Source: Marsupella aquatica (taxonomy: Eukaryota > Marchantiophyta). From it: a stretch of 64,000 nt of DNA. The notes under the pieces were generated by a model, which worked only from the letters and a program-made list of their open reading frames with translations, was not told where the DNA came from and searched no databases. Location of the stretch: positions 21,266,001 to 21,330,000 of the forward strand of contig OZ316898.1 of NCBI GenBank assembly GCA_973895155.1. Reading direction: 5' to 3'. Made by a program: the position numbers and the translations under genes. This document shows, piece after piece, positions 11,781 through 19,729 of the stretch; within the stretch, counting starts at the first letter, position 1, and every line of letters begins with the position of its first letter.

Positions 11781-13231
11781 TCGTGCCTGTGCTCGTGGAA
11801 CGGGTTTCTTTCTTTGGTGAGGAACGAGTATCCGTTCCTATCTTTGTTGAGCTCGTCCACAATTACGCTGCCCCCGGGTACCAACAGTTGCTCCAACCAA
11901 TCCGTGTCCAGACCTAGAAGAACTTGTTCCCGCATGAGGACGGTGCATTCACTAATCACCGCCATCACCATTTCTCTATAGCCATCCAGTGTGATCGGGT
12001 AACCGTTCACTTCGCATTCTATGTAACCGGGCTTTGATGCAACGAGATCCGGTCTTTTCGGCTTTTCGCCGACGAGCGAGCAGATAAGGGTCTGCCAAGA
12101 AGAAATGTAGCCAAATGGTGTCTCTATTAGCCTGGGTTTATCCTCCACGTACGCCAGAATTGCTCTCGCATCTTCGACATCCAGGTCATCCGCTGCCGCT
12201 CGATTCCAAAGAGTGCGACATAACTCCATTTTGATTGCCGCTCGGCACCAGAATTTCATCATTGACAACATTGGGGTGACATCTGTGGATTCCTTCCATG
12301 CATAACCACTGGAGAGCACGCACGCTTTGAGCGAGGACAAGATCAAAAACTGCAAAAAAAAATTGTCCGTCAATTTCCGGGCTACCACCTTCGTCAGATG
12401 TGGGAGGGTCCACAAACCGAGCAACAGGTCGTGTAGGACAGTGTAGTCAAAGTGGTCCGGGTCTATGGGACCCTCTGAAAGGGACTCCAACTGGATCTTT
12501 AGGGCTTGGAGAAGGACCTTCAAGCGGTCGGGAGCCTTCACAACGAGGAGCACATGGGAGCCTGGAGGATCACATGCAGAGAGCAATAAAGTGAACAGGA
12601 AATTTGTCATGACCGAGCAATACTTCTCTATCGTGGACTCCTGGAGGAACTCGATGAATCCCTGTGGAGAGTCAGGACTCACAACCAATGTCCTCACTCG
12701 GAAATCCACCTCGACCACGACTTTTTGCACAAGCGTGGCATACGAGAGCACAACATCCGGGACCCGTGCATATGGGGAACCTTCCCGGCGAGCCAAACGC
12801 ATGGGACCACTGATATCGTTGTACGTTGAATTCTCTGGTATGAGTCCTGCTGCAACCTTCACCCATCCAGTGGCTCGCAGCCACGCGGATAGATCTCGAG
12901 GGGGAGGATCGTTCTGTGCGGGGAGCGTCCACTCCATCTCAAGAATTGCCTTGGACAGCGCGGACTTCAGGCTTTGGTTGCTACGTCGGGCTCGGTCGGC
13001 TGGACATCGGACTGCAAAGTACTTCTTCCCGACACCTTGAACAAGACATTGAACACTACTACTGCAACGCATGGTCATATCGGTAACTTCGGCATGCACT
13101 CGTATCGTGTGATTACGCATAGTCTTCCTACTTGTGCTGTGGTAGGTAGTGCAAAAGGGGCACGAGTAGCCTCTGCGGACAACGATACCGAGGACTGGGG
13201 AGAATAATCCCCGAATATAATGATCCCACAC
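11750..13231 (-). pseudogene. Second zinc finger and central domain of the helicase gene
   Basis: This 493-residue open frame begins with a finger, YSCPFCTTYHSTSRKTMRNH...H (about 13090-13170), then a Cys-containing strand and a roughly 350-residue mostly helical domain with no enzyme motif that I can name. The arrangement of a finger, a Val-Gln-rich strand and a long helical region is the one seen ahead of the helicase in the fungal family. The frame overlaps the helicase frame by 31 bases (11750-11780) with a one-base phase difference, which marks a frameshift. No internal stop occurs over 1.48 kb, so inactivation is not old or constraint persisted. Confidence 0.6.
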
Positions 13232-13244
13232 TGCACTGGGGGGG

Positions 13245-13660
13245 TTAATTGCATCCCTGTGATGGCCATCGACAGCTGTCGCTCATCTTGTCGGCTCCAT
13301 AAGCTTCTTCCCCCATTCCTATGGAGGGCGCGAAATCCTTCCAGACATGCCTGCAAACCGTCCCCACGCTGGAACCATCCAGGATAACATTGCAGGTAAC
13401 GCACAAGAGCAATGCCATGCCCTCGTACTTCACCACAGACAAATCTGCTCGACTTAACACATCTGGGGTGTCCACAAATTCTGAGATTGTCGCCACCCGG
13501 GGACTTTCATTACTGGGAACCGAATCACCCGAATCACCTGCTGGGACCGATGCACGACTATGGGTTGTCCCTTGGATGTGTTCTCTGGCATAATGGTTCT
13601 GCAAGCGGTCCGGTTGACGGAAGCGAGACAAGCAAGAACGGTGAGGGCACGGCCAATCAC
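13245..13660 (-). pseudogene. N-terminal C2H2 zinc-finger segment of the helicase gene
   Basis: The minus-strand frame contains a C2H2 finger written as CPHRSC, then RFRQPDRLQNH, then YAREH (about 13590-13650). A Ser/Pro-rich linker follows, and then LLLCVTCNVILDGSSVG with a C-x2-C pair and a later Cys/His (CRHVW). The frame is open further upstream without a clear ATG, so the true start is unknown. It ends at 13245-13247, and homologous order resumes in another frame at 13231. The expected role is nucleic-acid binding or targeting. Confidence 0.6.
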
Positions 13661-14993
13661 GAGCTACGGATATGCGGACTGAAGATCTCGTGCCATCAGC
13701 CTCGACAACATTGCAAATCGACTGATGAACTGTGCCTGGCAGCTGGCGGCAGGACTAATCAATGCAACCTATCATTTACTACCCTTGTCAGAGTCATTTG
13801 CCCTTATTTGGAAAGACGGTCCATCGCAATTCAATGGGCCGACGGCTGTACCCGTGAGTGTCATCATAATAATAAGGACCCTAAACCGGCCCCCACCGTT
13901 GTTAGTGCATACAACATTATTGTATCGCTACCGTAGGGGCAGTATTGTGAACAACAACAACAATGCTACTACTGTTGCAAGAAATTCCTTTTTGCAAACT
14001 CTCAAATACCAGGCCCATGACCGAAGGGTAGTAGTAGTAGATGAAGTGTTAAAGTAAACTGTTGAAATATTCTACGCTCGATTACGCGGATGAAAGTCAT
14101 GTTTCAGATATGACTGATGACATTTTTCAAGTATTGATTAAAAACCAGGAGTTATCTTGAAGTGAGTGATACATCATGATAAAGAATTCATCTAATATCT
14201 CTCTGCATCAAAAACATGTGTAAAACTCTTCCTCTAACAACTTGTTTTGTGGTTCTCTCAGGGACGGGGCCAAATTGACTAATTAGAGAGCGACACCAAG
14301 TTCGGAACGCACATCTTTATTGTCCTCTTTCATCTTCCAATTTTATATTTGACATGGTAATAATTCACAACCATGTAAACAATTAATTAAACCATGTAAA
14401 CCATGTAACGTTAGAAATACTGGGCAGCGGGCAGTCACGTACTGGGTTAATAAAGGCTAATGGCATTCATTAGCCTCGATCTTGCCTTTCGTTCTTAGTA
14501 ACAATCAGCACATAATAGGATGTGATCATGGATTGCATTCTTGAAGGTATCATGTACCCAAACTACCCTTGCCTATGCAAAAATTAAAACCTGGTTGGGC
14601 CCGTTGCGGGGACAGAGTGTAGGCCTTGTATTTTTGTGAGGAAAGTATGCAAAGAAAAGAGCTTGGAATCCACTTGCCATGATATTAGGATAATGATGAG
14701 AATTTTCTTTTACTAGTATGTATTAACAAATTGAATCTTCAAACTAAGTTGCCCAAGATCAAATTACAGATAGTTATAACTAATGGCTCAATCCAAGCCA
14801 TCATTTTTCTTATGGCATAATCTTGTTATTGTAGATGAGCTTTGATGTCATTCTTATAAATTTAATTTAATGCACATAAATTTAATACAAATTTACAACA
14901 CTACTCTGAATGTACTTTGGCTATATAAATTACGTGAAAGAATTGAGTTTGGACCCACATACTAGTTCAGCACCTTGGAAAGAGTGTCACAGG
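13661..14993. other. AT-rich non-coding stretch
   Basis: No gene is recognised. Short simple repeats occur (CAA near 13950-13962, GTA near 14028-14041). A TATA-like string lies near 14925. The end of the stretch (14950-14975) has a short match to the terminal motif of the inverted-repeat elements at 43.9 and 49.6 kb (CCCACATACTAGTT), too short to call an element. Confidence 0.5.
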
Positions 14994-14998
14994 TGACC
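14994..14998. repeat. Left target-site duplication (TGACC) of the gypsy element
   Basis: The five bases TGACC immediately before the 5' LTR are repeated at 30534-30538 immediately after the 3' LTR. This is a standard 5-bp integrase footprint that fixes both ends of the element. Confidence 0.95.
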
Positions 14999-17900
14999 TG
15001 TGATGCCTAGACAGGAATCACTCGGCCGGTTAAGTGGGTAAAGCAGGAAGGCACCCTAGGAACACCTTAGTATAGTGACAAAACAAGGAAAATATAAACA
15101 ATTAGGGGCAACCATGGAACCCGGGCCGAGGCCGGAGGTAAGGCTAAGGGTGAAAACCCGATTAGGGTTAGGGCGCGTTAAGCGTCGGCGGCTAGGAAGG
15201 ATCAACGGGAAGAAGGACCGGCAGAGGAGAGGGGTAAGGAGCGCTTGCAGGAGATGGTGGCTCATTTGCGAGCACGAACTAGGCAGACGACTACGGGAGG
15301 CCAACTACTGTCAGCTGCTTAGGCAAGCACTCGGGGAGAGAGTAGATACCGACGATCGACCTAAGGAGGGTATGAGCAACGTCAATCAAGCGGCACATTT
15401 CTGGGGATGCCTGTTCGAACGGGCAACTGAGTACATCAAGACTTACGAGGACGAGGAGTCAGAAAGGGCAGCTCGAGAACGGTAGGAGCTCGCTCAATTG
15501 TGGGAGCTGCAGAAGACGGCTTTCTTAGGAGGCGAACTCATCAAGGATGAGTTCCTGTGGACGCCTACTTCCAATCAACTCGACGATCTTCTGTTTTGCA
15601 AAGACAGCGTCGTCGGCATCCGAGAGGCCATCAAGAACTGCAACGACATACACTGGGAATTAAAGGGTAGCACGGAAAGGTGGACCCAGGCAACGGTGCT
15701 AGGAGAAACCTCCACGGCAGCAGAGATGAAGAGGAAGGGAGCCGTCAACGATGAAGCCACCCCGGCAAAAAGAACGAGGTCGGCGGCACCAAAGAAGCCA
15801 GCCGAGCAGCAGAGCAGGAGGCAGGGAGAAGCCGAAGAGGAGGAGGTCGATCCCATCAAGGCCATTCCAACCAGGGATGACACCTGGAAGGGCTGGGCAG
15901 CAACCCTACCGGTGGAGGTGCAACTACATTTTGCACGGGAGGAGGATGCATGCTTTACGGCCATGCAGACCAAGAAGTACCAAGGCTTCATGGCCGGATC
16001 CGGCTTGGAGGCCTTTGTAAGATTACCATGGCTGAAGCCGGAGGTACCGGAGTCAGACCTATTAGAATTCGTGGGGTCATGGGAACCCGAGACCAATTGC
16101 ACGAGGATATATGGGAAGGATTTCTATCTTACTCCCAAGGTAATTGCCGAAGTGTTTGGCCTGCCGATAGGCAATAAGACCAAAGTTGATACCAGGAAGA
16201 CCTTGCCTGACAAGGAGTTCCGGTCGTTCCCCGGGCCATCAACGAAGAATGGCTTCTTCCGGAACACCTGCACCAACCCGCACATAGGAGAGATGATCGA
16301 CTTCTTGCGGGTGACCATGCATTGTAACTTGCCGAGGGCAGAGATCGGCAAGGCACAGGTCTATATGGCAGAAAGGCCAGACCCAAGCCGGGACTACAAC
16401 GGGTACCTCCTCAACCAATTGAAGAAGATCTTAAAGGAGGAGCAGCAGGTAATCGGCATGGGGAGCGTGTCGCGGCTTGGCTATCACATGCCGCTGTTGT
16501 GCCGGTATGCCAGAGGTCAGACTTTTGCCCCGGTACTTCCCCTGCAGGTAAGGGCACCCAAGGAAGCTCCAACGCCGAGGCCGTTGGCTGAGAAGCCTCA
16601 ACCACCTGTTAGTCCTACGATCGAGCAGGTGTTTAGGCCCAGGAAGGAAGACTTGCCGATGCAGCAACCAGGCATGCAGAGTCTGCTGAAACTACTGGAG
16701 AAAGAAAAGAAATCGGCATCGGCAACAACAACGGCAACGGCAACAATGCAGGACACTACTACAGAGGTAGGCCTACACCGGCTCACAAGAGAAAACCCCT
16801 TTGCTGGAGACAAGGAGAGAATCAGGCCGGAATCCAAGCCAGGTGTTCGAATGTACGTGGGAACCTCAAGCTCCGAATCTGAGGCAGAATTGCCTGAAGC
16901 TCCTACCGACGAAGAGGAGAGGGAGAAGCCGGACGTCCAAGAGGTAGAGGAGGCAGTGGAGGACTGCAGCCATGATAATTCCGGCTATGGGTCGGACCAT
17001 CACGTTCCAGGAGTAAGGACCTGTGGCCGGTTTGTCCCCACACTTCCAAGGGTAGTGCGAGGGGACCCCAACCAGCAGAGTAGCCCTGAGTCTCCCCCAC
17101 CAGATGTTGCTCCCCCGAGCTTCGACGGCATAAAACAGACGGTGCAGGAATTTCAGGAGCGAATCAAGCAGGAGGAAGAGGCCGCCCTGGCTAAGGAAAA
17201 GGATTTACCAGGAGGAGATTGGCCGGAGGACATCAGGCGGCTAGCCGAAAAAGGAAGCAAACCTCTAGCCACGATTGAAGAGATCCGCAGGACGGCTTGG
17301 GAGCAGAGGCCACGATGGGCGATGCCGATCACTTCTACTTACTCCACCTACGCTAAGAATAGAGCCATGGAGTATGGTGAGATGTGTGGGGAACTTGCGC
17401 TCGGCATCTTTGGAGAGGAGTTGGAGGAAGGACCCTTTTTCCATAGGGAGCAGTTGGAGAAGCACCAATTAGAAGAAGCGGTGGCTTTAGAGAGAAGCAA
17501 GAAGGACGAGGTCATTCGGCGGCTTAGGAGGATGGAAGCCGAGATTGAAGATCTAAGGGCGGCCAAGAAAGCCCAAGATGAACTACGGATTAAACGACAT
17601 GAGCTGAACATCATGCAGGGGCAGTTGGACACCGCGCAGGCTGATAATCAGAATATCAAGGATAAACTGACTCAGACGCAGGAAGAGTTGGCCGACACGA
17701 TCAAAGAGAGGGAGAAGTGGAAGCAAGAGCTGAAGAATACAGAGGAGGCCCACATAACAGCCAACAGCCGGGCCATGGCGGAGACCCAAAGAAAGGAATG
17801 GGCGTTAAAGGGGGAGCTCGAGAAAATCCGCGGAGCCCTTGAACAGAAGGAGGTCGAGTTAGGGAAATCCTATCAAGGGATTATGGCGCTACAGCAGGAG

Positions 17901-19659
17901 TTTGCGTCCCTGACGGCCAGCTTCAAGGCCGACCTAAGGGAGAAGGACGAGATGCTCGAACAGACTTACGCCAAGATGAACCAGATGGAGTCTGTCATCA
18001 TTGCAGAGCTCGACAAGGAGCTAAGAGCAACCCAGGAGGAGAGGGCTACCTTGAAGAAGGAATTGGAGGAAGCCCACAGGGAGCAGGAGGAGGCCAAAAA
18101 TGAGCTGGAGGGGGCACGTAAGGACCTGGATGAAACCCAAGAGGAGTTGGAGGAAATCACGAGGAAGATGGAGAACCTACAGCGGCGGGCCGACAACCAA
18201 ACAGAGCGGCTGAAGAAACAAGCCGCAGTATTTAAATGCTTAGCTGCAGCAGGTCCATCTCCCGTTGGGACAAACCAGTTACCAGGGGTGGTAATTGCCG
18301 AAGGACAAGCCGCGCCAACTGCACCAGTGCCGGAAGTAAGTGGGAAGGGGAAGGGACCAGCTGCCGAGCCACCAACGAAGAAGAAGCGGAAACCTTCAGG
18401 GTCAAGGAGTAATACGACTTCACAGGCCGTGGTGATCAAGGAGGTAGACCCAGCACCGACCCCAGACAGGGTCACGGCTAAGGATCCAACTACCCTAGGG
18501 GAAGGGGAGGCCGAAGCCGAGGGAGTGGCTGAAGCCGAAGCCGTGGGAGTGGCTGAGGCCAAAGCCGTGGGTATTGCCGAGGCCGGTGTCGAGGCTGAAG
18601 CCGAAGGTGGACCCAGTCAGGCCGATGGAGAGTTGACTCGGTCAAGGGCAGGTAATCTGTCAGTAGGCGGGCCAACGGCAGTGGCTGAGGAGGAAGTGTT
18701 GGGGGCGTCCATTGAGGATCCACCACCGGTGTCGTGACGGTGCAAGGGCGCCGTTCCTTTTAGGGAGGGCGGACGTGGAGGGAGGAGGCGTGAGTGGGCA
18801 GGGCGGGCACGGATCTCCACGTTTAGGATTAGGATCAGAACCAGGAGCGGCCCTGACACTTAGCTTAGTGGGATTGCGGTCCCACTGGTAGGAGCAACAC
18901 TTGTGCTCCTGCCTTGCTGTACATAGGTAGATTCGGGCAAGTAGATTACTGTCAGGTAGATTAGGCTTACGATGCAAAGAATGGCGGATCCACTACCAGG
19001 ATAAGTACCTGGGCAGCGGGGAGCTCAGGGCCTCTTCTTTAGCAAGTTTTTAGTTTGCACCAGCCGGGCTGGGATCAAGTAGTACGAGAAGCTCTCGGTT
19101 AGTCATACAGTGACCCTTGTGTATATTCATGTTTCCTCATGCCTAAGAGCTGAATAGAGTTGGCCTCACGGCTTAGTTCGCAGAACTTGTGTATGAGATG
19201 TACTGTTTGTATGGCAAGTGCATGGTATGACTCAGTCAGAATGAGTCATTTTGCTATTTGTGTGTCGCATTAACTTGTGTGAAGAGTGCCCACATCAACA
19301 GAAGGAAGGAAAGTAAGCAGGGGAGTGAGAGTTGGATGTGTCGAGCTGAGAGAGGTCTTAGCGGCTTAACCAAGCCTATTGGGGATCATTCCGGCGGCGG
19401 AATCCAAACATACCTAACAAGACGGAGGGGAAGACAGGGGAAGACAGGGGAAGGCCTATATTAGGCCGGCTACGTATCTCATGACCCGATGAAGGATCTG
19501 TCCAGTATATGTGTGTAAAATGTTAATAGTAGTAGTAGAAGGTTAGCAGCGTCCCATGCCGCTAAGCCACGGAAACGGCCTCGCCAAGCATGAAACCTGC
19601 GGGAATCGGCTTGAGCTGGGGGGGTTTCTTGGGTTTAGGGAGCCATGGGACGCACCACA
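14999..19659 (+). repeat. 5' LTR (4661 bp)
   Basis: Begins TGTGATGCC and ends CACCACA. It matches 25884-30533 over its full length. It is 11 bp longer than the 3' LTR because of one extra 10-bp unit (GGAAGACAGG) near 19440 and one extra G in the G-run near 19618. Most of it is occupied by a reading frame (15114-18737). The 920 bp downstream of that frame are non-coding and contain a short TATA-like interrupted palindrome (GGCCTATATTAGGCC, near 19450) that could belong to a promoter. The U3/R/U5 borders cannot be fixed from sequence. Confidence 0.95.
15114..18737 (+). pseudogene. LTR-internal ORF, 5' copy: plant-mobile-domain-like plus coiled-coil protein
   Basis: From ATG 15114 the frame runs 1208 codons to TGA 18735-18737, with one premature TAG at 15483-15485; the 3' LTR has CAG there. 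Order in the predicted protein: a basic Arg-rich N-terminus; a globular domain (about 15880-16520) with FVRLPWLKPEV, WEPETNC and LTPKVIAEVFGLPIG, resembling plant mobile/putative plant transposon domains; a Pro/Glu-rich linker; a long heptad-rich coiled coil (about 17430-18230); a basic TKKKRKPSGSRS cluster that could be a nuclear signal; and an Ala/Glu/Val/Gly repeat tail. It has no enzyme motif. A structural, RNA- or DNA-binding accessory role, comparable in position to the extra ORF1 of Ogre-type elements, is inference. Domain naming is by eye. Confidence 0.8.
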
Positions 19660-19663
19660 TTTT

Positions 19664-19680
19664 TGGCGCTAGATGGAGGG
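19664..19680 (+). promoter_or_regulatory. Candidate primer-binding site of the gypsy element
   Basis: Four bases after the LTR, the sequence TGGCGCTAGATGGAGGG begins with the TGG expected to pair with a tRNA CCA end. It is clearly not the initiator-Met type. The tRNA species is not assigned here. Confidence 0.65.
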
Positions 19681-19702
19681 GGCATTTCTTAAGCCGTGAG
19701 AT

Positions 19703-19729
19703 ATGAAGTTAGAACGGAAGCGTAGGTAA
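19703..19729 (+). promoter_or_regulatory. Eight-codon upstream ORF overlapping the gag start (TAATG)
   Basis: An ATG at 19703 opens an eight-codon reading frame (MKLERKRR). Its TAA stop (19727-19729) overlaps the gag ATG (19729-19731) as TAATG. Such overlaps permit termination-reinitiation in some mRNAs. Whether this one does is inference. Confidence 0.45.

Larger units (their letters stand above)
9149..13660 (-). pseudogene. Zinc-finger plus RecQ-like helicase gene (fungal telomere-linked-helicase type), broken
   Basis: A single minus-strand gene of about 4.5 kb can be followed through four in-order pieces. They are an N-terminal C2H2 finger and Cys-rich segment (13660-13245), a second Cys/His finger with a large domain (13231-11750), an SF2 RecQ-type helicase (11780-9726) and a C-terminal Cys cluster (9707-9149). 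The order and motifs resemble large helicases known mainly from fungi, where members sit near telomeres, with zinc-finger regions like those of OrsD-type (DUF3505) proteins. The expected activity is ATP-dependent 3'-5' DNA unwinding. Reading requires frameshifts near 13240-13330, 11750-11780 and 9400-9440 and crosses a TGA at 9726-9728. It is therefore a pseudogene unless introns, which were not seen, explain the breaks. The fungal affinity is recalled from family knowledge and has not been searched. Confidence 0.72.

Noticed and set aside
14940-14980. Transposon end just left of the gypsy element (CCCACATACTAGTT)
   Set aside because: Only about 14 bases match the 43.9/49.6-kb ends and no partner end or duplication was found.
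15483-15485. Programmed stop-codon readthrough at the TAG in the LTR-internal frame
   Set aside because: The sister LTR has CAG at this site, so the TAG is a later mutation and not a conserved recoding signal.
15498-15500. Start of the LTR-internal protein at the TTG after the 5'-copy stop, or at GTG 15075
   Set aside because: Eukaryotic translation normally needs ATG. ATG 15114 is in frame and the frame continues through the stop position in the sister LTR.
17966-18562. 198-codon minus-strand frame inside the 5' LTR (and its twin at 28851-29360)
   Set aside because: It is the antisense of the coiled-coil and Ala/Glu-rich coding region. Its Ser/Leu-rich composition is what antisense GAG/GCC-rich codons produce.
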